Shown piece by piece: positions 25,614-34,168 of a stretch of DNA of 64,000 nucleotides (position 1 is its first letter; each line of letters opens with the position of its first letter). The notes below the pieces were generated by a model. It searched no databases and was not told where the DNA came from. It saw only the letters and a list, made by a program, of their open reading frames with translations. The position numbers were made by a program, and so were the translations under genes. The DNA is from CBDCYS01 sp965226245 (GTDB lineage Bacteria > Acidobacteriota > Terriglobia > Bryobacterales > UBA6623), in NCBI GenBank assembly GCA_965226245.1, contig CBDDCL010000015.1, forward strand, positions 5,766,001 through 5,830,000, written 5' to 3'.

Positions 25614-27383
25614 ATGCTTGGTGTGATCTTTCCATTCGCGTGGCTGACCTCGATCAACGACGTCTTTTCCTTCTTGGCGCGGGCCAACCGCTCCTCTATT
25701 TTCTGGACCGTATGGGTGATCTTGCTGGCCATTGGGTGCGTCGTCTATCTGTTTCGGTGGCGCTACGAGAAGAAGATCAGCGCTGACCAAGAGCAGCTTC
25801 AGACACTTTATGATTTGACTGAGGCCTTCGTCTCGTCGGCTGACCCTGAAGCCATCCAGCAAAGAATTGCTCAGACACTGCCCACGGTAGCTGGTGCTAC
25901 GCACTGCTTCGTGCTGATCCTGAATCCGGCCAAGCAGCAACTGGAATACGTCGCTTGGTCGGATAAGCCTCCAGCGCCCGCGGTATCGCTCAGTGCCATG
26001 AGCGGGCCAGTAACTTGCTTTCGAAACCGCGCCCGGACGGATGTTCCAGACGCTGAGCAATGCCCCTTTGTAGATAAGGACGTGGTGCGCCGCTTTGGTC
26101 AAAAAACGCTGCTTTACGTGCCGCTGATGCTGGACCGTGAATGTGTGGGTGTAATCGAGATCGAAGATCGCCGCCGCAAGCGTATCTTCAGCCCTGAACA
26201 AGTCTCGCGGGTAGAGCACGTTGCCAGCTTGTCGGCCCTTGCTTTGCGGATGAGCGATCAAAGGTCGCTAAAAGATCAAGTCCACCGGACGGAAAAGGCG
26301 GGGGTTGTGAGGGACCTGCTGGAGAGCGTCGCCGAGCAGTTGGCGGCGCCACTCGACAGGATCCGAAGCCTGGCGGAAAGCGCGGATTTTGAATCGGGCG
26401 GCGGCATTCCCACCGCTCGCGCTAAAGAACTAGAAGTTCAAGCCCGGCAAGCGTCAGATGCCCTTGAACAGGTTGTCCGTTTGGCACGGCCGCGAGAGGG
26501 AGACCGTGAGAAGACCGATCTCAATGCGGTCGTTCAGCGCATTATCGAGAATCAGCAACCGCGATGGGAGAAGAACGGTTTTCAGGTGGATTTTCAGCCG
26601 ACGCGGCAAGCGCTGGAGGTGTCCGGGGACACGGGGCAATTAGAAAAGGTGACCGCAAACGTGATTCGACGCGCTGAGGACATGCTCTCCAGCCTCGGCA
26701 GCCGAGCGCTGCACATCTCGACCAATACGTTGAGTGCAAGTACGCTCATTACCATCACTCCCGGCAAGTCAGTCACGCCTCAAGACAACCCGCCGCGGGC
26801 GGTGCGTTCAGCTCAACCTTCCTCACCGCGGGGATTACGCCTTTCGGTCTGCAAGAGCCTCATTGAAGGCATGGGGGGAGCGCTCCGGCTGGACGAGGAG
26901 GCGGCACGCGGGTTTAGTTTGGAGATCGAGTACCCGCTTGCTGCCGCCAATTGGGCGCCTAAGAAGTCTTCCGCCATCATTCAGCGCCGCCAGGCAGGAA
27001 ACGCCAACCGCCCCCCTACCGCTCTCATCATCGAAGAAAATCGTGAAACGCAAAAGAAGCTGGTTCACCAGATTTCGGACCATGGATATCGCGCGATTCC
27101 GGTCACGACGGCGGAAGAAGGTCTGGATTTGTGCGAGAGGATCCGCTTTGATTGGGTGTTCTCCGCGGGCCGGATCGGGCGCATGAGCGGACTGGAGATG
27201 TACGAGCAGCTGCGGCACCGGGTGAGCAAGTTTGTTCTGCTAATAGACGAGGATCAGGCGATGCCCTCGGCGGAGCTGAGCGTGAACGGTTCTCTCGCGA
27301 TGCTGCGTCTGCCATTTACGCCGAGTGAAGTGGACCATGTGCTTCGTTCGGACGTTGCTGACGAGGCTTCGGCTGATGAGTAA
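25614..27383 (+). CDS. Degenerate GAF-containing hybrid histidine kinase (probable pseudokinase)
   Basis: 589 residues. One membrane helix (about 29-48), then a GAF domain (about 60-210), a dimerisation-like helix region, an HATPase-like region and a receiver-like domain (about 467-575). Key residues are missing. The phosphoacceptor His is absent (EQLAAPLDRI around 240), the N-box reads NVIRRAED, and no DxGxG is visible. In the receiver the acidic pair is EEN, the phospho-Asp position reads VFSAGRIG and the conserved Lys is replaced (LRLPF). The frame is uninterrupted, so it is probably a conserved non-catalytic signalling protein. It overlaps the next gene by 8 bp. Confidence 0.75.
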   Translation: MLGVIFPFAWLTSINDVFSFLARANRSSIFWTVWVILLAIGCVVYLFRWRYEKKISADQEQLQTLYDLTEAFVSSADPEAIQQRIAQTLPTVAGATHCFVLILNPAKQQLEYVAWSDKPPAPAVSLSAMSGPVTCFRNRARTDVPDAEQCPFVDKDVVRRFGQKTLLYVPLMLDRECVGVIEIEDRRRKRIFSPEQVSRVEHVASLSALALRMSDQRSLKDQVHRTEKAGVVRDLLESVAEQLAAPLDRIRSLAESADFESGGGIPTARAKELEVQARQASDALEQVVRLARPREGDREKTDLNAVVQRIIENQQPRWEKNGFQVDFQPTRQALEVSGDTGQLEKVTANVIRRAEDMLSSLGSRALHISTNTLSASTLITITPGKSVTPQDNPPRAVRSAQPSSPRGLRLSVCKSLIEGMGGALRLDEEAARGFSLEIEYPLAAANWAPKKSSAIIQRRQAGNANRPPTALIIEENRETQKKLVHQISDHGYRAIPVTTAEEGLDLCERIRFDWVFSAGRIGRMSGLEMYEQLRHRVSKFVLLIDEDQAMPSAELSVNGSLAMLRLPFTPSEVDHVLRSDVADEASADE

Positions 27384-27744
27384 GGGGCCACCGGCTCAGG
27401 AACCCCGTCTGGAGGCGATTTGGCGGGCTGTCAGCACCATACCCGGAGGCTGCGTAGTCACATACGGCGATGTCGCTCTCGCGGCCAATCCGCCGTGCTC
27501 AGCCCGTCATGTCGGATGGGCGCTTCGGATGGCACACCCGGCCCAGGGGCTGCCCTGGCATCGTGTCGTGGCGGCGGGAGGCCGCATCGCGCTCGAAGGG
27601 CCCAGCTCTTTCGAACAAAGACTGCGACTGGAAGCCGAAGGCGTCAAGTTTCGGGGGCGCAGGGTTCGAATGGATCTCCACCATTTCACGGATCTGAGAT
27701 TTTCGGACGCGGACGCGGAAGCGTCAGCAGCCGCCAAGCGCTGA
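27376..27744 (+). CDS. Alkyltransferase-like protein (ATL)
   Basis: 122 residues from the ATG at 27376, overlapping the previous stop. It has the DNA-binding fold of O6-alkylguanine alkyltransferase, with Tyr30 (VVTYGDVA) and the Arg finger in CSARHVGWAL, but the active-site Cys is Trp: GLPWHRVV at residues 58-65. That Trp is the hallmark of ATL proteins, which bind O6-alkylguanine without repairing it and pass the lesion to nucleotide excision repair. The C-terminal tail is longer than usual. Confidence 0.88.
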   Translation: MSKGPPAQEPRLEAIWRAVSTIPGGCVVTYGDVALAANPPCSARHVGWALRMAHPAQGLPWHRVVAAGGRIALEGPSSFEQRLRLEAEGVKFRGRRVRMDLHHFTDLRFSDADAEASAAAKR

Positions 27745-27860
27745 CCCCGGCAGCCCTCAGGCGCCCTCAGGGGTGGATGATCCGCCGGGAAAATGCAGCT
27801 TGATACACGCCGCGCCCGCGTGGCGCACACGGATTCTCAAAGCAGAAAGCGGCCGTAGCT

Positions 27861-29603
27861 TCACGGCTCCGAACCAATAGCAACGGTAACGCCGGGTTGG
27901 CTGAGCGCCTCGCCGATCCTTAGCGTCACCGGCACTTCCCGGCCGCCGGGCGTCCCCCCGGCAAGACGAGCGTTTATCTGAATCACGCCTGCTGTCCCGG
28001 GCGCCTGGCCATCGAAAAGTACCTGCGCGCCGGTGCCTCCAAAACTGACGCTCACATCGGCGACAGGCCGCGGAAAAACGCCCGCGGGAAATCCGCCGGT
28101 GACGCTTGGCGGGCTTGTCACGCCTTGCCCCGTCGCGAACATCACCAGGACGGTGCCCGGGGCGGCGGGGTTGTCCGGGCTGTTCATCGACGCGTCTTGG
28201 TTGAATAGTACCGGAAACAGTCCTGGCTTGGCGTCAACCACTGGCAGGCGTTCTGAAGGCCCCGGAATCCCGTTGTAGGTCACCACAACCTCTGCCTCTG
28301 GCTGGCCGGCGATTTCGTAGGGGGCTTGGACATTGAGCTGGCCGCTGCTCGCAAAGTAGAACGGCGCAAGGATTCCGTTCCACGCCACCGTCACGCCGGC
28401 GAAGGTGCGTGGCAGTCGTCCCGTGACCGGATCGAAGCTGCTTACGAATCCCGCGAGTGGTCCCAGTCCCGCGCCGAATATCGAGATGATCTCTCCCGGC
28501 GCAACACTTCCTCCCCGGAAGTCGAAGGCGTTCACGATACCGCCGGCGGAAATCGATGGCGCGGCCCCAGGCTCGCTGGCCGCCAGCTCCCAGAGTTCGT
28601 TCGTCAAGCCGGCGGAAGTGCGCCCGCCGAAGAAATAGACCAGCTCACGATCGGGAACGTAGGCTGCCTCATGCCGGAACCTTCCCAGGGGAGCACCCCC
28701 CTCGGGCGATAGCCCGGTCCAGGTGTTTGCTGCCGGGTCATACTCCCAGGCATCGTCCATGGCGCCCCCCGAGCCGCTGCCTCCGAAGACGGTCAGCCGC
28801 GAGCGCGAGTTGTCAAACGCCATTCCATACCACTGCCGCGGCGGGGGTGAGGGTGTTGCCCGCAACTCTCTCCATTGACCCGTTTCCAGATCGAAGGACC
28901 ACAGATCGCCCAGCGGACAAGGACCAAACCCGCTGGCGCAGCCGCCGTAGAACAGCATCTGACGGTTGCCCCCGTCGTAGACGGCATGGTGCAGGCAGCG
29001 CCGCAGCGGCCGGTTGGCCGCGGGGCTGATATTGAGCCAGGTGTTCGTTGCCAGGTCGAACGCCCAAGTGTCGTCGAAGCGCCCGTCATCCGTGAACCCG
29101 TGCGAAATAACCATGCGATCCCGCGCCGGATCATGAATCGCGGAATGACCGTAGCGGGGAGAGGGGCCGACGTTTTCAGGCGCTAGCAGCTCCCATGTGT
29201 TGCGCGAGATGTCGTGGGCCCAAACATCGCTGAAGAATCCGGCAGCCTGGCCGCCAAAGACGATCAAGCGCCGGCGCGCCGAATCGAAGACCACGGTGTG
29301 GCCGAAGCGCGCCGCCGGGGGGCCTCCGGAGGGGTTCATCCGCTGCCATCGGCCGGTTGAAATCGAATGGGCCCAGAGGTCATTCAGGGCCGCGCTTTCC
29401 CGGCCGCCAAAGGTAAAAAGTTGCCGGCCGGCCGGGTCGTAGACCAGCGGGGCGTCGAGGCGGGGCCCGGGCGGATTTCCCTCCGATGCGGCGAGGGCGA
29501 AGCGGAAGGTTTGGGGCTGCGCGTTCGCTGCCAGAGACAGCACCGCCATCGAGCCAATCAGGAAGTTGCTTCTTGGGCGAGAAAATATCCGGAGGCTGCT
29601 CAT
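27861..29603 (-). CDS. Secreted kelch-repeat protein with Solibacter-type C-terminal domain
   Basis: About 580 residues. A signal peptide is predicted from Met at 29603 (FLIGSMAVLSLAANAQPQ). Five or six kelch repeats follow, each with a WE/W-x-y motif after a DD/DL turn (for example GGRESAALNDLWAHSISTGR, FGGQAAGFFSDVWAHDI), giving a beta-propeller. The C-terminal ~230 residues (APGEIISIFGAGLGP, LNVQAPYEI, MFATGQG) match the domain TIGR03437, abundant in Solibacter. It is exported and presumably cell-surface or extracellular; ligand unknown. An in-frame start 54 bp upstream (29657) is possible. Confidence 0.85.
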   Translation of the reverse strand: MSSLRIFSRPRSNFLIGSMAVLSLAANAQPQTFRFALAASEGNPPGPRLDAPLVYDPAGRQLFTFGGRESAALNDLWAHSISTGRWQRMNPSGGPPAARFGHTVVFDSARRRLIVFGGQAAGFFSDVWAHDISRNTWELLAPENVGPSPRYGHSAIHDPARDRMVISHGFTDDGRFDDTWAFDLATNTWLNISPAANRPLRRCLHHAVYDGGNRQMLFYGGCASGFGPCPLGDLWSFDLETGQWRELRATPSPPPRQWYGMAFDNSRSRLTVFGGSGSGGAMDDAWEYDPAANTWTGLSPEGGAPLGRFRHEAAYVPDRELVYFFGGRTSAGLTNELWELAASEPGAAPSISAGGIVNAFDFRGGSVAPGEIISIFGAGLGPLAGFVSSFDPVTGRLPRTFAGVTVAWNGILAPFYFASSGQLNVQAPYEIAGQPEAEVVVTYNGIPGPSERLPVVDAKPGLFPVLFNQDASMNSPDNPAAPGTVLVMFATGQGVTSPPSVTGGFPAGVFPRPVADVSVSFGGTGAQVLFDGQAPGTAGVIQINARLAGGTPGGREVPVTLRIGEALSQPGVTVAIGSEP

Positions 29604-29880
29604 AGGGCTTGCCTGGGGGCCGCCTTGGGTTCTGTTGAGAGTTGGCCGGCCACTCAAGCAGTGTGACGGTTGCCCCTCAAGGTTCGTTCCTTGCCGCCGG
29701 ACGCTTCATGGCGTCTCATTGCGGTCTCCCCGTTTGTGACCGCTGACAGCCGCGTTTGGATGCCGGTTTCGCCTTTCCTGCCCGGGCCGGCTTCAAGCTC
29801 AGCAGCCGCCCTCGAAGCCAGGCGAAACAGCGGCTTCGCGCGCACCATCCGCCTCACGGGCGGCAACGAGCAGACCCGTG

Positions 29881-30411
29881 CTAATAGAAGAGATACTTAC
29901 GCCAGGCTTCCTGGTGATTTCCCAACTGCCGCATCAGACTGCGGCTGGTGTGGAGGGTAAACGGCCTCGGGCGGCGCTCGAGTTTCATCCCGACTTCCTC
30001 GGGCAGGCGATCCCCCTTGCGGTTGTTGCATCGCCGGCAGCAGGCGACCAGGTTTTCCCAGGTGCTCCTGCCGCCGCGGGACCGCGCCACTACGTGGTCC
30101 AGTGTCAGGTCGGTTGCCGAGTAGGTGCGCCTGCAGTACTGGCAGGTATGGCGGTCGCGGACAAGAATGTTCTTGCGTGACAAGGCGCGGGTCTGCCGCG
30201 GGATACGTCTGTATTCCAGCAGTCGGATGACGGAAGGCACGCTGACAACCTGCCTCTCTGAATGTACCGCCTCGCTGCCGGACTCCTCTGCCGCGGCGAC
30301 GCCTTTCAGCATCAGTACAAGGGCTCGGCGAGCCGCGCACACGTTGATCGGCTCGTACGTCGCGTTGAGTACAAGCACCGGAGTCCGCAAAAAAACGCTG
30401 CCGTTTGGCAT
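29881..30411 (-). CDS. HNH endonuclease family protein
   Basis: 176 residues. The HNH/ββα-metal fold is shown by CQYCRRTYSATDLTLDHVVARSRGG, then WENLVACCRRCNNRKGDR, including the zinc-binding Cys pairs and the catalytic DH. The N-terminus (VLVLNATYEPINVCAARRALVLMLKG) is a conserved family hallmark of standalone HNH proteins found in many bacteria. No methylase or mobile element is adjacent; role unknown. It lies 100 bp downstream of comF on the same strand. Confidence 0.9.
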   Translation of the reverse strand: MPNGSVFLRTPVLVLNATYEPINVCAARRALVLMLKGVAAAEESGSEAVHSERQVVSVPSVIRLLEYRRIPRQTRALSRKNILVRDRHTCQYCRRTYSATDLTLDHVVARSRGGRSTWENLVACCRRCNNRKGDRLPEEVGMKLERRPRPFTLHTSRSLMRQLGNHQEAWRKYLFY

Positions 30412-30511
30412 GGCTGCTGGGCACCTTCCCTTGCGCTACATTTCGGCCGCGCGGTCTGTCGTCTCGGTCCGTGCCGCCGACTGCATCCCTGCTCCTAGGA
30501 TCCCCCGCCTC

Positions 30512-31207
30512 TTACATCCCTCTTACATCAATGATACGGCGCTTCGCTCTGGCGATGGTCAGTGCAGCAACATAGCCGGCTCCCGCTTTCTTCAGAGTCT
30601 TGGCGCATGCTTCCAGCGTCGCGCCGGTTGTCATCACATCGTCGATAACCAGCACGCGCCGCCCGTTCACCACCTCGGGGTTTCGGACCGCAAACGCCCC
30701 CGCCACGTTGGCAAGCCGGGCACGGTTCGACAGGCCTGCTTGAGACTCGGTTGCTTTCACGCGCTGTAAAACTCCCCCGCCGAGCTGGATTCCCGCGCTG
30801 CGGCACAACTCCACCGCGAGCAATTTCGATTGGTTGAACCCTCGCTTCCATTGTCTCCAGCGGAAAAGGGGCACCGGCACGCATAGATCAATTACACCGA
30901 GTTGAGGCAAGACCGTCGCCATGTGTCCAGCGAGCGGCCTCGCCAGCGGCCTCATCTTGTCGTACTTAAACAAATGAATCAGCCGGCGCAGGCTGTCCTC
31001 GTAGATCCCGAAGCTTCGAGCTTTGTCAAACGCGGGCGGCGAGATGAGACACAAGCCGCACAACCGGTTGGCCCGCTCCGGAGGCTCCGTCTCAAAGGGC
31101 TGACCGCAGGTCTGGCAATAGAACCGGGCTTGGTTGTGACCGGCCTCTGACAGGCAGCGCTGGCAGACAGGAATGCTGCTGTATCCAGTCAGCGCTTGGC
31201 CGCACAA
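30512..31207 (-). CDS. ComF family phosphoribosyltransferase-like protein
   Basis: 231 residues from the TTG at 31207. N-terminal Cys pairs (CQRC, CQTC, CGLC) form zinc knuckles. The PRTase domain ends with VLVIDDVMTTGATLEAC. It is related to competence protein ComF. The true N-terminus is probably upstream: the same frame continues to about 31333 and encodes SVFFPDQCRLCGQ, which matches the family, but it holds no ATG, GTG or TTG. A rare start such as ATT, or loss of the original start, is possible. Confidence 0.88.
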   Translation of the reverse strand: MCGQALTGYSSIPVCQRCLSEAGHNQARFYCQTCGQPFETEPPERANRLCGLCLISPPAFDKARSFGIYEDSLRRLIHLFKYDKMRPLARPLAGHMATVLPQLGVIDLCVPVPLFRWRQWKRGFNQSKLLAVELCRSAGIQLGGGVLQRVKATESQAGLSNRARLANVAGAFAVRNPEVVNGRRVLVIDDVMTTGATLEACAKTLKKAGAGYVAALTIARAKRRIIDVRGM

Positions 31208-31342
31208 GCGACACTGGTCCGGAAAAAAGACCGAGAAAAGAGAATCGGCAACGCCGCGGAATGCGGCGGACGGAACCGTTTCTCGAATCGCACTGAGCGG
31301 GCTACTAGGGAAGACTGCCCTCCTGTGACTAGCTGATCTCGT

Positions 31343-31717
31343 TTACAAAATCGCGGCCTTTGGGGAGCCATTCAGTTCTTCTTCTAATTCTTGACACGCC
31401 CGACAGTAACGGGCCCAGGGGACCGCGTTCAACCGCTTCTTCTCAATCGCTTTCCCGCATGACTCGCACGAGCCGAATTCAGGGGACCCGACGCGCGTCA
31501 GCGCTCGATTCACCAAAGAGAGTCTTAGGCGCTCGCCGTCGGTCTGGCGAAAAACGAACTCCTTCGAATAAGCGTTGGCAGCCTGCTCGGCGCTGTCCTC
31601 GGGCGCCTCGCCGTCGGTGGCCCGAATGTCCTGCCCTCGGCGGGACATTAACGCGCGAAGGTCCTGCTGCTCTTGCGTGAGTCGTCTTTTGTATTTATCC
31701 TGAAGGCTCTTCCGCAT
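31343..31717 (-). CDS. DksA/TraR-type zinc-finger protein
   Basis: 124 residues. N-terminal coiled-coil-like helices are followed by a four-Cys zinc finger CESCGKAI...YCRACQ at the C-terminus, the layout of DksA/TraR transcription factors that act in the RNA polymerase secondary channel. It is upstream of comF on the same strand. A good promoter lies at 31829-31800. Confidence 0.88.
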   Translation of the reverse strand: MRKSLQDKYKRRLTQEQQDLRALMSRRGQDIRATDGEAPEDSAEQAANAYSKEFVFRQTDGERLRLSLVNRALTRVGSPEFGSCESCGKAIEKKRLNAVPWARYCRACQELEEELNGSPKAAIL

Positions 31718-31799
31718 ATTCCTGGTACGCCGACTACGACTAAGCGATAAAGGGAAGACTCGACAAAATAGTGCTGCAACACCCCTGCCTCTTCTAATT

Positions 31800-31829
31800 A
31801 TTCTAAGAATGATGCCTGGAGAGTGTCAA
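31800..31829 (-). promoter_or_regulatory. Sigma70-type promoter for the DksA-like gene
   Basis: Reading the minus strand, TTGACA (31829-31824) and TAGAAT (31805-31800) are separated by 18 nt. The gene starts about 80 nt downstream at 31717. Confidence 0.6.
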
Positions 31830-32373
31830 GAGGTTCAGACAGTCGCCCGAATGGAGCGCCGGCGCGAAGTCGCTAGCGAAAAGCGAAAGGCTGCACGTCC
31901 CCTGAGACCGGCGGCAAGTACGAAAGGGCGCGTCGCCTTGAGGTGGCGCGCGCCTCCTGGCGGGCCGCGTCGGCCTCCGGGCCGACGTAGGCGTGTCATC
32001 GCCTGCATCGAGACCTCTAAGGATCCGCCCACCACCATCACCTCCTCTCCTTGGGGGGCGCCACGATACAATTGAGTGACTATCATACACAGCATCTCTC
32101 GCGCACGCTTCGCCCAGGCTCAGCCGAACCAGCCCTTAATGGCTGAGAGAGTACGGAGGGCCGGGAATTGCTTCGTCCCGAGACGGCCGCTGGCTGATAT
32201 ACAGCGTCGGCGTTTCGGCCGGCACAAGGATCTTTGGACGGTCGAGAGGGCCCCGCGGCCCACCCAGCCGATCGGCCAGCCGGTGCGGGTGATTTTTTTT
32301 CGATTGATGCGGCCGGGGCTGCTCGGCGTGGAGCCGGGGTAGAATCGAAATTCCGCTAAGGCAGAGTCCAATC
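31830..32373. other. Intergenic region, no gene recognised
   Basis: Reading frames here are GC-rich shadows without family features on either strand. A long hairpin-rich stretch occurs around 31930-32060 (for example GGCCTCCGGGCCG). It presumably holds the promoter for the SDR gene at 32374. Confidence 0.4.
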
Positions 32374-33144
32374 ATGAGCGTACTCGACCTTTTTAGACTC
32401 GACGGAAAAGTTGCCCTGGTGACAGGTTGCCGGCGGGGCATCGGCAAATCCATGGCCTTGGCGTTGGCGGAAGCGGGCGCGGACATTGTCGGCGTCAGCG
32501 CTTCGATGGAGACGACCGGCAGCGAAGTCCAAAAGGAAGTCGAGTCAGCCGGCAGCCACTTTCGCGGCTACGCTTGCGACTTCTCTGACCGCCAGGCGCT
32601 TTATCGGTTTATCGGGCAGGCGAAGACCGACGTTCCGAATATCGACATTCTGGTGAACAATGCCGGCACGGTTCTGCGCCAGCCCGCGGCCGAACACCCG
32701 GATGAATACTGGGACAAAGTGCTCGACGTCAACCTCAACGCACAGTTTGTGATGGCGCGGGAGTTCGGCAAAGAGATGCTCGCGCGCGGCTCGGGCAAGA
32801 TTATCTTCACCGCCTCGTTGTTGAGTTTTCAAGGGGGGATCACGGTTCCGGGTTACGCGGCGTCTAAAGGCGGGATCGCAACGCTGACCATGGCCCTGGC
32901 GAACGAATGGGCGTCCAAAGGCGTGAATGTGAACGCGATCGCTCCGGGCTACATCCGAACCGACAATACCGAAGCGCTGCAAAAGGACCCCGGCCGTAGC
33001 GCGGCGATCTTGTCGCGCATCCCGGCAGGCCGCTGGGGTGAGCCGGACGACATCAAGGGGGCGGTTCTCTACCTGGCTTCGGAAGCGTCCAACTACGTCA
33101 ACGGCACAACCTTGCTAGTCGATGGGGGCTGGATGGGGCGCTAA
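32374..33144 (+). CDS. kduD: SDR oxidoreductase, probably 2-deoxy-D-gluconate 3-dehydrogenase
   Basis: 256 residues. Classical short-chain dehydrogenase: cofactor loop TGCRRGIGKSMA, NNAGTVLRQ, catalytic YAASKGG, and a C-terminal PAGRWGEPDDIKGAVLYLASEASNYVNGTTLLVDGGWMGR (read in pieces). The ending and the LFRLDGKVALVTG start are typical of KduD, which acts in pectin/uronate catabolism. The SDR call is certain; the substrate is an inference, since no other pectin genes are near. Confidence 0.8.
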   Translation: MSVLDLFRLDGKVALVTGCRRGIGKSMALALAEAGADIVGVSASMETTGSEVQKEVESAGSHFRGYACDFSDRQALYRFIGQAKTDVPNIDILVNNAGTVLRQPAAEHPDEYWDKVLDVNLNAQFVMAREFGKEMLARGSGKIIFTASLLSFQGGITVPGYAASKGGIATLTMALANEWASKGVNVNAIAPGYIRTDNTEALQKDPGRSAAILSRIPAGRWGEPDDIKGAVLYLASEASNYVNGTTLLVDGGWMGR

Positions 33145-33184
33145 ATGTCGCCGACCGGCGAGTGCAAGTGCCGGAAAATCTCAA

Positions 33185-33397
33185 ATGATGAGCCGAAAGA
33201 CAGTTGTGATCATCGCTCTCTGCCTTCTTGCTGCCTTCGCTTACCCGCTGTTACGCATCCCGGCGGTACGGTTTGTCTTGGGCTCTCTCGTATTGGGGCT
33301 GATCATGCTCGGGCTGTTGCAGCCAGACAGGTTCACGCGGTTTCTTGACGGCTTCAAGTCAGACAAAGAGCCCAAGCATTGGATTGACAGCATCTGA
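33185..33397 (+). CDS. Small membrane protein
   Basis: 70 residues from the ATG at 33185 (another follows at 33188). One long hydrophobic stretch (VVIIALCLLAAFAYPLLRIPAVRFVLGSLVLGLIMLGLL, in two segments) suggests two membrane helices and a polar C-terminus. Family not recognised. It follows the SDR gene by 40 bp. Confidence 0.6.
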   Translation: MMSRKTVVIIALCLLAAFAYPLLRIPAVRFVLGSLVLGLIMLGLLQPDRFTRFLDGFKSDKEPKHWIDSI

Positions 33398-33536
33398 TCG
33401 ATGTTCGGTTGAAAGGCCGCGGGGCTTTTGGAGCCCTGCAAGCGTTTGACAACAACTCAAGAGACGCAATATTCTTTTGACGGACGGATTTGGGCCGGGG
33501 CTTGACTCGATCGAACCCAGCTCCTACCTTCAAGGT

Positions 33537-33758
33537 ATGGACTACCGCCGCTACATCACGATTGAGCCGGGGAAAATGGGGGGGAAGCCCTGCGTTCGCG
33601 GTATGCGCATTACGGTTTCAGATGTCCTGGAGTATCTCGCTTCGGGGATGTCCGAGCAAGAAATCGTGGAGGATTTTCCGGAGCTGACCAGCGAGGACAT
33701 CAAGGCCTGTCTGACCTTCGCCGCCGAGCGTGAGCGGCGGTTAGTAGCGCTACCGTAG
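33537..33758 (+). CDS. DUF433 antitoxin
   Basis: 73 residues from the ATG at 33537. The DUF433 signature is clear: GKPCVRGMRITVSDVLEYLASGMS then IVEDFPELTSEDIKACLTFA. These winged-helix-like proteins are the antitoxin of DUF433/DUF5615 pairs. The toxin starts at the GTG that overlaps this stop by one base. Confidence 0.92.
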   Translation: MDYRRYITIEPGKMGGKPCVRGMRITVSDVLEYLASGMSEQEIVEDFPELTSEDIKACLTFAAERERRLVALP

Positions 33759-34168
33759 TGAGGCTGCTGCTCGACCAGAACGTCTCCCGAACGCTGGTTC
33801 ATAAACTTGCTTCGTTATACCCTGACTCGGTGCATGTGGTGGCCGTCGGGCTCGACAGCGCTGAAGATGAAACGGTGTGGGACTACGCTGCCACTAACAG
33901 CCTCATCATCGTTTCAAAAGATTCAGACTTCTCCCGCCGTTCCCTCCTGCCCGGTCATCCGCCGAAAGTGGTATGGGTTCGCCGCGGGAACTGCTCGACC
34001 CGCGAGATCGAGGAACTGCTAACTAAGAGATCGCTACGAAGATATAAAGCGGTTCAACGAAGAAGCGGACGCTTCCTTTCTGGCCTTGTCGTAGATCATT
34101 CCGCTCCGCTCGGACCCGCCTTCGACTTCTCGCCTTTGAAGGGATTGAAGTCAACGCCTTCGTCGTAG
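33758..34168 (+). CDS. DUF5615 PIN-like toxin, C-terminus frameshifted
   Basis: 136 residues as read. The PIN-like fold is shown by LLLDQNVSR, DETVWDYAATNSLIIVSKDSDF and RRGNCSTREIEELL. After residue ~88 the sequence departs from the family. A tandem CTAACTAA (34019-34026) shifts the frame. Removing one CTAA restores LLRDRYEDIKRFNEEADASF and a natural stop at 34092-34094. The present tail is therefore non-native and runs into the convergent yhhQ gene. The toxin may be inactive. Confidence 0.85.
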   Translation: MRLLLDQNVSRTLVHKLASLYPDSVHVVAVGLDSAEDETVWDYAATNSLIIVSKDSDFSRRSLLPGHPPKVVWVRRGNCSTREIEELLTKRSLRRYKAVQRRSGRFLSGLVVDHSAPLGPAFDFSPLKGLKSTPSS

